NCBI GenBank assembly: GCA_023378805.1
Contig: JAMCSQ010000038.1
Location: 1 to 11,782, forward strand
DNA: 11,782 nt
Direction of reading: 5' to 3'
Source: Candidatus Parvarchaeota archaeon
GTDB lineage: Archaea; Nanobdellota; Nanobdellia; Parvarchaeales; Parvarchaeaceae
Below the pieces are notes generated by a model, which saw only the letters and a program-made list of their open reading frames with translations, did no database searches and had not been told where the DNA came from. Below, in pieces: positions 6,112 to 11,782 of this stretch. A program made the position numbers and the translations under genes. Position 1 is the first letter of the stretch, and the number at the start of each line of letters is the position of its first letter.

Positions 6112-6900
6112 ATGGATAGTTTGAAGTTTAAACTTAAAACAATAATTTACATGTTTGTGATTTTGTTAGCAGTGATAATAGTCATAGTTTTATACCTACT
6201 TTTCTTTGTAAATGGCTCAGCTACAAAAAACGTAGGAAACAATTGGTTTAGTATAAATGGCGCGTCTCCAATAATAACCAATGGTAAGTTATGGGTTAAT
6301 TTTGCCGGTATAGAAGGCTGTGAGTACTGTGCAGTTGAACGGTATGCTCTTTTTGATGCGTTAAGCAAATTTGGAAATTGGAGCTATTACGGTAAGGCTG
6401 TAACACTCAATACTCTGCCAGTAACAAACTATTCTCAGCTTCCGCAAATAGATACTTTATTTTATCATGCATATGAAGGGGATTGGACGCTTAATTTTCT
6501 TAATCCGCACCTGGTTTATACTTCAAAATATGTCAATTTTACATCCGAGGAGCTTTATAATGACCAGTACCCGAACCCTTCTCCATTACAAGTGTTAACG
6601 CCCTTTGAAAACAACTACGCTAAAAAATACGATTCGCAAGGGGCGGTTCCCTTTTCACTTATAGGGGGAACTTTCTTTGAGGTAGGGGCAGGCTCTAGTT
6701 TAGTAAGCAATGGAGTTCCTATAATATTTGCTTCAAATGGCACAGGATACGTGCCTAATTACATAATAGGCCAATTTAATACTACCGGTTCGGCAATAAA
6801 CAAAGGTATAACAGAAGAAGCAAATTACATTACTGCAATGATATGCAAAGATATAAACAATGCTGCAGCAGTTTGTTCCTCTTCTCTTCCCTTGGTTTAA
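6112..6900 (+). CDS. DUF929 family membrane-anchored thioredoxin-like protein
   Basis: A protein of 262 residues from the ATG at 6112. An in-frame ATG at 6088 exists, but it falls inside the TATA element, so 6112 is preferred. An N-terminal anchor helix (about 11-33) is followed by an outward-facing domain. The block FAGIEGCEYCAVERYALFDALSKFGNW (about 64-90), with a C70-x2-C73 pair, is the signature of DUF929, an archaeal family (known from Sulfolobales) with a thioredoxin-like CxxC. The later VPFSLIGGTFFEVGA segment resembles the cis-Pro-containing half of a thioredoxin fold. Two more cysteines lie near the C-terminus (ICKD and VCSS). A role in disulfide formation or repair of extracytoplasmic proteins is likely by family logic, not proven. 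Six N-X-S/T sequons fit an exported location. It is divergent from, and shares a promoter region with, the V4R gene. Confidence 0.85.
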   Translation: MDSLKFKLKTIIYMFVILLAVIIVIVLYLLFFVNGSATKNVGNNWFSINGASPIITNGKLWVNFAGIEGCEYCAVERYALFDALSKFGNWSYYGKAVTLNTLPVTNYSQLPQIDTLFYHAYEGDWTLNFLNPHLVYTSKYVNFTSEELYNDQYPNPSPLQVLTPFENNYAKKYDSQGAVPFSLIGGTFFEVGAGSSLVSNGVPIIFASNGTGYVPNYIIGQFNTTGSAINKGITEEANYITAMICKDINNAAAVCSSSLPLV

Positions 6901-6997
6901 TTGACTTTAAACAAAGAGTTCATCTAATTCTTAGAATTGTTCTTCATCTTTACATGCTATAGAAAGACATTAATAGTTGATTTATTCATTAAATTCG

Positions 6998-8239
6998 ATG
7001 GTTGTTTACTACACAAAAAAACTGGATAATGGTTTAGATGTTATACTAAGCCCTAATAACTATCTTCACAGCGCTTCAGTAAGTGTAGGCTTTAGATATG
7101 GGCTTTTAGATGATAGTAACGCTAAACAAGGGCTTTCTCATCTAATAGAACACATGGTTTTTGGGGGCACAGATATGCTGAGTAAGGAAATTTTGAATAT
7201 GTTTCTCAAAGCATCAACCGTTTACTGGAATGGTACGACTTCATCAGGCGCAACTACGTACGAGTTTAAATTATTTAATTTATCTGATAGCAGAATATTT
7301 GAAGTCGTTTCAGAAGCTCTTTTTAATTCCGTTTTTCCCGAAGAAAACCTAAGAAAGGAAAAAAATGCATTAATAAATGAAATATCTGGTAATTTTGGGT
7401 CTAATGCTGCTTTAGAATATTCTGTTTTAAAGTCTTATCTATTTAGGAAATCTGCGGGAGCTTTATTAGGAGGAGATACCAGATTCATTAAGCAAGTGCA
7501 AAAAGATGTTCTTATTGATTCATACTCAAAGTACTACTCTCCCGATAATGCAGTCATAGCGGTTGCGGGAAATTTCAACAAAAACAAAATTATAGCAGAA
7601 GTAACAGACACGTTTGGGAAAATTGCAATAAATAGCAAGAAACCTGCCTCAAATATATACTCTGGAGAAACAAAATATAAAGAAATACATATGAAAACTT
7701 CTAATCCATACAAAGGACAGTCTGCTATCTTATTTGGAATTAAACTTCCAGGCTCGGAGCAGATGTACAAGAAAAGGGAAAAAGATAGGGCAAGCATAAT
7801 GTACCTCAAAGGGCTTATTTCAGAGAGACTACATGGAAGGCTTCGAGACGAAGAGGGGCTAGCATATCTAGCGCATTCAGACATTGAATTATTGGAGGAT
7901 ACAGGTTACCTGTCTTCCTATTCTAAAGTAAAGAATCAGAATTTAGAAGAATCAAAGAAGATTATATTCGATGAAATAGAAAAAATAAGGGATGGAGAGA
8001 TAAGTGATAATAGGCTAAAAAATTCCAAATTAAGGTCTAAACAAGCGCTCGAGGACCTGCTTGATTCTTCTCTTAATCATTCTAATTCAATGCTGTCGTC
8101 TATGCTGGTACACAAAAGAACTCCTGCTAAAATTTATAATGAGTTTTTGGATTTAACCGTCGATGACATACGGGCAGCGGCCGCAGATTATCTCAAAACC
8201 GACGGAGAAAATAATTCCGTTCTAATAACATCCAATTAG
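6998..8239 (+). CDS. M16B family zinc metallopeptidase (processing-peptidase/insulinase type)
   Basis: A protein of 413 residues, the length of complete single-unit M16B peptidases. The inverted zinc motif HLIEH is at residues 48-52 with catalytic E51. The third ligand is E128 in ALINEI, 75 residues after the second His, as in the HxxEH-x(74-76)-E rule. The C-terminal half (from about 225) keeps the M16 inactive-domain pattern LHGRLRDEEGLAYLAHSDIELLEDTGYLSSYSKV, with the Arg/Tyr-type substrate-binding region. Thus both halves are present in one chain; these enzymes work as clam-shell dimers that degrade unfolded or short peptides. No signal peptide, so cytoplasmic. The upstream in-frame TTG (6977) adds seven residues not expected in the family; the ATG at 6998, with the A/T-rich TTAATA 25 nt before it, is preferred. 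Confidence 0.92.
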   Translation: MVVYYTKKLDNGLDVILSPNNYLHSASVSVGFRYGLLDDSNAKQGLSHLIEHMVFGGTDMLSKEILNMFLKASTVYWNGTTSSGATTYEFKLFNLSDSRIFEVVSEALFNSVFPEENLRKEKNALINEISGNFGSNAALEYSVLKSYLFRKSAGALLGGDTRFIKQVQKDVLIDSYSKYYSPDNAVIAVAGNFNKNKIIAEVTDTFGKIAINSKKPASNIYSGETKYKEIHMKTSNPYKGQSAILFGIKLPGSEQMYKKREKDRASIMYLKGLISERLHGRLRDEEGLAYLAHSDIELLEDTGYLSSYSKVKNQNLEESKKIIFDEIEKIRDGEISDNRLKNSKLRSKQALEDLLDSSLNHSNSMLSSMLVHKRTPAKIYNEFLDLTVDDIRAAAADYLKTDGENNSVLITSN

Positions 8240-8269
8240 AAAAATAATCTATAATTGATTGTAACTGCA

Positions 8270-8295
8270 TATCACTAGATTGTTTAAGAGTGATA
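8270..8295 (+). repeat. Inverted repeat between the M16 and DHS genes
   Basis: TATCACT (8270-8276) and AGTGATA (8289-8295) are perfect 7-bp arms around a 12-nt loop, 31 nt after the M16 stop. It might be a 3' RNA hairpin or a regulator site. Nothing else is apparent in the 189-bp spacer apart from the TATA box near its right end. Confidence 0.3.
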
Positions 8296-8397
8296 CGAAT
8301 CTGTAGTTCAAAGTTTATTTGTTATAATCTATGTGTATGCTATAAAGGTTCTTAGTTATCTCTTAATAAATAGAAATTCTGTGCAGGTAGCTAAAAC

Positions 8398-8405
8398 ATA
8401 TTTAA
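8398..8405 (+). promoter_or_regulatory. TATA box for the DHS-SSB-transporter operon
   Basis: ATATTTAA, preceded by the BRE-like TAAAAC, is centred about 27 nt before the ATG at 8429. This supports a leaderless start there and argues against the 32-codon GTG-initiated extension from 8333. Confidence 0.55.
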
Positions 8406-8428
8406 GTAGTAAATTCAATAAAATAAGG

Positions 8429-9364
8429 ATGTTAGGAAAGAAAGTAAAAAACATAGAAATAAAAAAAGGGCAGACAGTTGCCACTCTAATAAAGGCATTT
8501 TCAGATAGTGGGGGTTTTACCGCAAAGAAACTAGCTGTAGCTTCCGACATCTTTAAAGACATGGAAAAAGATAAAGAATGCGTAAAGTTCCTTTCATTTC
8601 CGGCGGATGTAATCTCAACAGGGTTAAGAGGAGTAATCGTAGACCTAGTCAAGAATAAGAATGTCGATGTTATAATAACTACTTGCGGAACACTGGATCA
8701 TGACCTAGCAAGGGTGTGGAAGGATTATTATGCTGGAAGTGAAATGTCTAACGATGCAAAATTGAGGCAGGAAGGCATAAATCGATTATATAATATATTT
8801 ATCCCAAATGACAGTTATGGTTATGTTCTTGAAGACAAGCTTATTCCCATACTAAAGGAAGCCGCAGGGCAGCAAAAAGAGTATTCAACAAGCGAGTTAA
8901 TATCCTTTATCGGAAGTAAAATAAGCAAGGAAAAGAACGCAAAAGAATCAATAGTTTTCTGGGCCTGGAAAAACAACATACCTGTAATAGTTCCCGGGAT
9001 AACAGACGGAAGCGTAGGTTCACAGATATGGATGTACTCGCAGAAGGACAAGGACTTTAAAATAAATTTAATAAAAGACGAGGATCTTTTAGCAGGGATA
9101 GTTTTCAAGGCAAAGAAGAGCGGAGCTTTAATGCTCGGGGGAGGGATATCTAAGCACCATACAATTTGGTGGAATCAGTTTAAGAATGGTTTGGATTATG
9201 CGATATACATGACTACCGCAGTTGAATGGGATGGTAGTCTGTCAGGCGCAAGGTTAGAAGAAGCAATATCTTGGGGCAAGGTTAAACCGGAAGCAAAGCA
9301 GATAACTGTAGAAGGCGATGTTACGGTACTGCTTCCATTATTGTATTCTTCTTTTTTGGGGTGA
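8429..9364 (+). CDS. dys: Deoxyhypusine synthase
   Basis: The enzyme transfers the aminobutyl group of spermidine to a specific lysine of the translation factor aIF5A, with NAD, as the first step of hypusine formation. The 311-residue protein is full length and keeps the family's key blocks: SFPADVISTGLRG (56-68), TTCGTLDHDLARV (85-97), RQEGINRLYNIFIPN (113-127), PGITDGSVGSQIW (189-201), the active-site GGGISKHH (237-244) with catalytic K242, DYAIYMTTAVEWDGSLSGA (256-274) and SWGKVK (281-286). Around the catalytic lysine the usual HHIANAN is HHTIWWN, a local divergence. Translation from GTG 8333 would add 32 residues overlapping the TATA box, so it is rejected. First gene of an operon; its TGA overlaps a GTG of the next frame. 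Confidence 0.97.
   Translation: MLGKKVKNIEIKKGQTVATLIKAFSDSGGFTAKKLAVASDIFKDMEKDKECVKFLSFPADVISTGLRGVIVDLVKNKNVDVIITTCGTLDHDLARVWKDYYAGSEMSNDAKLRQEGINRLYNIFIPNDSYGYVLEDKLIPILKEAAGQQKEYSTSELISFIGSKISKEKNAKESIVFWAWKNNIPVIVPGITDGSVGSQIWMYSQKDKDFKINLIKDEDLLAGIVFKAKKSGALMLGGGISKHHTIWWNQFKNGLDYAIYMTTAVEWDGSLSGARLEEAISWGKVKPEAKQITVEGDVTVLLPLLYSSFLG
9359..9364 (+). promoter_or_regulatory. Shine-Dalgarno-like site deciding the start of the OB-fold gene
   Basis: GGGTGA at the very end of the DHS gene can pair with the archaeal 16S rRNA tail (ATCACCTCC type), with 5 nt to the ATG at 9370. This favours that ATG over the GTG at 9361, which would overlap the DHS stop as GTGA. Confidence 0.5.
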
Positions 9365-9369
9365 AAAAT

Positions 9370-9654
9370 ATGAAAATATCGGAATTAAAGGACGGAATGA
9401 GTGATGTTGACCTGTCAGCTGAAATAACAGAGATAGGAGAGGCAAGAGAAGTGATGACTAAATTCGGTAGCAATAAAGTTGCTACAGTAAAGATAAAAGA
9501 TGACAGCGGAGAGTGCAAGCTTTCTTTATGGGGCAAGCAAATCGAAATGTTTTCCGTTGGAGATACTGTAGAGATAAGCAAAGGCTACGTCAAATCATTT
9601 AGAGACGAGTTGCAGGTTAATGTGGGAAAGGCCGGATCAATAAGAAAATTGTGA
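9370..9654 (+). CDS. Single-OB-fold ssDNA-binding protein (crenarchaeal SSB/SOSS-B-like)
   Basis: A 94-residue protein consisting of one OB fold. The pattern VATVKIKDDSGECKLSLWGK, then VGDTVEISKGYVKSF, then LQVNVGKAGSI closely follows the Sulfolobus SSB and eukaryotic SOSS-B core (strand-turn 'D.TG...LtLWg', 'G..v.i..g....f....ql..g...i'). These proteins coat single-stranded nucleic acid through aromatic and basic residues. There is no acidic C-terminal tail of the Sulfolobus type, so partner recruitment through a tail is unlikely. It sits 5 bp after the DHS stop and 1 bp before the transporter, so it is co-transcribed with both. An RNA-binding or general nucleic-acid role is also possible. 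A second, larger OB protein (RPA-like) lies at 10510-11412 on the opposite strand. Confidence 0.85.
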   Translation: MKISELKDGMSDVDLSAEITEIGEAREVMTKFGSNKVATVKIKDDSGECKLSLWGKQIEMFSVGDTVEISKGYVKSFRDELQVNVGKAGSIRKL

Positions 9655-9655
9655 T

Positions 9656-10507
9656 ATGCTTTATACTTATTTAGTATCTCTTTTTGTAATACTTATTGGT
9701 TTCTCGGCATACCCGTTAATATCAAAAAAGTATATAAGAGGAGTAGGATACAGGAAATTCATACCTATATTTTTAGGTTTCTCTGCAATCGGTGCCATCA
9801 TAGTTTCGTTTATTATTTACAGAAGTCCTTCTTTTGATCTAGTGTATCTTCCACTGCTTGCACTTTTGGGGGCTATGTATACTTTTGCAACGTATTTAAT
9901 GCTTTATTCTGTAGAGCATTATAACATATCGATCATCAATACAATTGTTGGATCGCAAGAAGTCCTTATAGCATTGTTTAGTAGCGTCTTCTTTTTTATT
10001 TCCGATTTAAATTTGGTTATACCCTCTTTTTTAATTATAATGGTAGGTATAATTTTCCTTTTGTTTAATGTAAATGGAAAGGCCAGATTTTCAAAGTATG
10101 TGGCGTTCACATTGATAGCGCTATTGTTATGGGTTTTTATGTGGGTGATTTTTTACACAATAAATACAAGTTTTCCATTGTTTTACTATGCAATTCTGCA
10201 GTCATTCGCTTTCCTATTTTGTTTGCCTGTAGCATTTTTTCATAATAAACATAAATCAATTAGTTATTACATATCAGACAAAAAGTTCAAGTATATTGCG
10301 TTGGCAGGGATGTTTAATGGAGTAGCTACAGTCGTTTTCTCCTTTGCTTATAAATTTAATGCCGTTTTAACTCCATTTGTGGCCCAACTTGGCATTCCAA
10401 TCGTAATAATCGCATCATTTTTGTTTTTAGGAGAAAGGGCGAAAAAACTTGGATTAATAGGTATAACCTTAATAACTGTCGGATCCTTTCTTTATATCTT
10501 TATATAA
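9656..10507 (+). CDS. DMT superfamily (EamA-type) membrane transporter
   Basis: A 283-residue, very hydrophobic protein with about ten transmembrane helices in two repeats of five, the layout of EamA/DMT carriers. Repeat one ends with TIVGSQEVLIALFSSVFFF and IPSFLIIMVGIIFLL (about 90-138). Repeat two ends with FVAQLGIPIVIIASFLFLGERAKKLGLIGITLITVGSFLYI (about 241-282), including the conserved 'lGE' followed by a helix. Such carriers move small metabolites (amino acids, nucleotide sugars, cofactors or polyamines) across the membrane; the substrate cannot be read from sequence. The ATG lies 1 bp after the TGA of the SSB gene, so translation is probably coupled. Its stop is only 2 bp from the stop of the opposing RPA-like gene. 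Confidence 0.88.
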   Translation: MLYTYLVSLFVILIGFSAYPLISKKYIRGVGYRKFIPIFLGFSAIGAIIVSFIIYRSPSFDLVYLPLLALLGAMYTFATYLMLYSVEHYNISIINTIVGSQEVLIALFSSVFFFISDLNLVIPSFLIIMVGIIFLLFNVNGKARFSKYVAFTLIALLLWVFMWVIFYTINTSFPLFYYAILQSFAFLFCLPVAFFHNKHKSISYYISDKKFKYIALAGMFNGVATVVFSFAYKFNAVLTPFVAQLGIPIVIIASFLFLGERAKKLGLIGITLITVGSFLYIFI

Positions 10508-10509
10508 TA

Positions 10510-11412
10510 TCAAGAAAGGGTATATTCTGTTTTAGCGATTTTTCTTGCAGTCAATGAATAATTCTCGTTGAATTTGTTCATTTTTGCATTTATATCTAAT
10601 TGGTATAAACCAAATGAAATATCATTAAGTTTTTCTTTTATACTTTGGCTTTGGGAAAGATTTAAAAGAGAATCCGCCTGCTTATCAAAGAATGTTATAC
10701 TTGAACTGTAGATGCCATCATCAAATATCCCTCTTATCCGCAAGGTTTTCGATAATGCCTTGTCTTTATGGATATCACATTCAACGTCTACCTTCTTTTT
10801 GCAGATATTACATCTTACAAGGTATATATCGTCCGAGAAAAGTCTCGTTATAAAGCCATTAATATCTGCCGTTTCTCCATCTTTTATTTCCTTTATTTTC
10901 TTATACTCTACTTTTGTTTTTTCTTTTTGCGGGGTAACAGTCGAATTTACCGATATTGCACTTCCATTTCCAAGATTCAATTCTATGGTTCCATTAAAAG
11001 GGTTTTCTTTCGAGTAGGCATTCGCTATCGATATATTTTCTCCATCTTTACTGTTCATTATCTTGTCAATATAATTTTCATCCCAAGTTACAACAGGTAT
11101 TTCACCTGTTTCGTCCTCTATAACAAAATTCATTACTCTTGCTTCCCTCCCCTTTACTGTAACTTTTCTAGGTGGAAACTTCCTCTTTATCTTTGCAGAC
11201 AAGTTTACATGGTTTATTCTTTGGTTGATCTCTTTTACCTTATAATCTCTTTTAATCGGTATAACTCCATTTTCAGTTGCCAGCATTCTCAATATTGCAT
11301 CTTCGGTTAATTCCGGGAACTGGTTTTTTCTCTGACTTATTAATTTAAGAATTTCTTCCTTAGGCTTATTGCTTTTTTCAGTTATCTTGTCAATTATCCA
11401 CTCTTCCATCAT
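10510..11412 (-). CDS. RPA-like ssDNA-binding protein with OB folds and a zinc finger
   Basis: A 300-residue protein with the layout of archaeal RPA large-subunit homologues (COG1599). It has an N-terminal helical region (about 4-50, IIDKITEKSNKPKEEILKLI and TEDAILRMLATENGV), then OB fold 1 (about 57-155, with FVIEDETGEIPVVTWDE at 96-112), then a linker rich in Lys/Thr. A second OB-type domain (about 170-298) is interrupted by the zinc finger C201-x2-C204-x7-C212-x2-H215. It protects ssDNA during replication and repair. Its first ATG overlaps the stop of the upstream phosphohexomutase gene by 4 bp (ATGA), so the two are translated from one mRNA. A second Met follows directly at 11409. No Shine-Dalgarno is seen. 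Confidence 0.9.
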   Translation of the reverse strand: MMEEWIIDKITEKSNKPKEEILKLISQRKNQFPELTEDAILRMLATENGVIPIKRDYKVKEINQRINHVNLSAKIKRKFPPRKVTVKGREARVMNFVIEDETGEIPVVTWDENYIDKIMNSKDGENISIANAYSKENPFNGTIELNLGNGSAISVNSTVTPQKEKTKVEYKKIKEIKDGETADINGFITRLFSDDIYLVRCNICKKKVDVECDIHKDKALSKTLRIRGIFDDGIYSSSITFFDKQADSLLNLSQSQSIKEKLNDISFGLYQLDINAKMNKFNENYSLTARKIAKTEYTLS

Positions 11413-11782
11413 CTTATAATTGAATTTACAATATCTTTTATTCTTTTGTATGATTCTTCGTCCTTTCCTTCATAGTATACCCTAAGTATAGGTTCTGTAT
11501 TAGATTTTCTGAAAAGCATGAACCCCCGTTCATTTATTACCTTTATTCCGTCTATCCTTTCAATCTTTCCGTATTTAACTGCTTCTTTCTCTATTTCCTT
11601 CATTTTAGCTGTTCTTTTTGATTCATTTTCAAATGGAAGTGATATAGAATCTAAGTATACTTTTGGAAATTCATTAACGAGCTGGCTTAGCTTCTTTTTA
11701 CTTTTATTCAATATGCTTGCCAGTAGAACTCCTCCTAGTAATCCATCTGAAAAAGGAAAGATTGAAAGGATAGACGGAATAA
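11409..11782 (-). CDS. Phosphohexomutase (phosphomannomutase/phosphoglucosamine mutase), C-terminal part
   Basis: The reading frame enters from the right window edge, so only about the last 124 residues are seen. They include SDGLLGGVLLASIL in what is now the N-terminal stretch, matching the 'DG...a.l..lE.l' helix at the end of domain 3. The C-terminal domain 4 has the phosphate-binding loop FRKSNTEPILRVYYEGKDEE (family R.SgTEP..Rvy.Ea), here with Asn in place of the usual Gly. The family moves phosphate between C1 and C6 of hexoses through a phosphoserine that lies upstream of this window. Sugar specificity cannot be told from this part. A TTG at 11709-11711 is not the start, because homology continues upstream of it. 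It overlaps the RPA-like gene by 4 bp. Confidence 0.9.
   Translation of the reverse strand, partial: IPSILSIFPFSDGLLGGVLLASILNKSKKKLSQLVNEFPKVYLDSISLPFENESKRTAKMKEIEKEAVKYGKIERIDGIKVINERGFMLFRKSNTEPILRVYYEGKDEESYKRIKDIVNSIIR

Noticed and set aside
6977..6997. TTG start for the M16 peptidase
   Set aside because: It adds seven residues outside the family's normal start; the ATG at 6998 is 25 nt from an A/T box.
8333..8428. 32-codon GTG-initiated N-terminal extension of deoxyhypusine synthase
   Set aside because: It spans the TATA box at 8398-8405, has no counterpart in the family as I know it, and the ATG at 8429 has correct leaderless spacing.
10712..11310. Long + strand ORFs antisense to the RPA-like gene
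   Set aside because: Tyr/Phe/Ser-rich compositions typical of antisense shadows of a Lys/Glu-rich AT-rich gene; the minus-strand frame has clear OB and zinc-finger motifs.
11709..11711. TTG as start of a separate 100-residue protein
   Set aside because: The frame is open to the window edge and phosphohexomutase homology (DGLLGGVLLASIL) continues upstream.
1..11782. CRISPR array, insertion sequence or integrase-linked island
   Set aside because: No direct repeat series, terminal inverted repeats, transposase or integrase motifs seen; base composition is uniform by eye.

Overview
The window reads as AT-rich archaeal chromosome. It carries a deoxyhypusine synthase, a multidomain RPA-type single-stranded DNA-binding protein, a crenarchaeal-style single-OB SSB, a tRNA-Phe with no encoded CCA, a pilin-like N-terminus of the archaeal class III type, and TATA boxes about 23-29 nt upstream of start codons. 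Heavy use of ATA (Ile) and AGA/AGG (Arg) codons and very tight packing fit a small-genome archaeon. My best guess is a DPANN lineage of the ARMAN type (Parvarchaeota or Micrarchaeota). That placement is inference; no marker here fixes the lineage.

Layout. Left part, + strand: a 5'-truncated unknown gene (1-758), a two-helix membrane protein (811-1299), a pilin-like cysteine-rich secreted protein (1344-1697) and a degenerate DeoC-type aldolase (1852-2637). An M20 metallo-amidohydrolase (2672-3862, -) converges on the aldolase. A 249-bp divergent spacer leads to a sequon-rich, membrane-anchored PsbP-like surface protein (4112-4864, +). This converges on tRNA-Phe (4918-4989, -) and a tandem-V4R protein (5027-6061, -). 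The V4R gene and a DUF929 thioredoxin-like gene (6112-6900, +) diverge from what looks like one shared TATA element. An M16 zinc peptidase follows (6998-8239, +).

Right part: an operon of deoxyhypusine synthase (8429-9364), a single-OB SSB (9370-9654) and a DMT-family transporter (9656-10507), all +. It meets, with only 2 bp between stop codons, a leftward pair: a phosphohexomutase truncated by the window edge (11409-11782) and an RPA-like protein (10510-11412), which overlap by 4 bp.

How genes work together. Three neighbouring products look exported or membrane-anchored: the pilin-like protein, the PsbP-like protein and the DUF929 disulfide protein. The DUF929 protein could supply disulfide chemistry for cysteine-rich surface proteins such as the six-cysteine pilin-like one (inference). 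Hypusination, ssDNA binding and transport share a transcript on the right. Lead genes appear leaderless, while the internal gene at 9370 has a Shine-Dalgarno-like GGTGA. This contrast helped choose starts: 6112 over 6088, 6998 over 6977 and 8429 over 8333. No mobile element, CRISPR array or obviously transferred island was seen. The most unusual items are the aldolase lacking its Schiff-base lysine, the tRNA-Phe with G instead of U at position 55, and the symmetric shared promoter.
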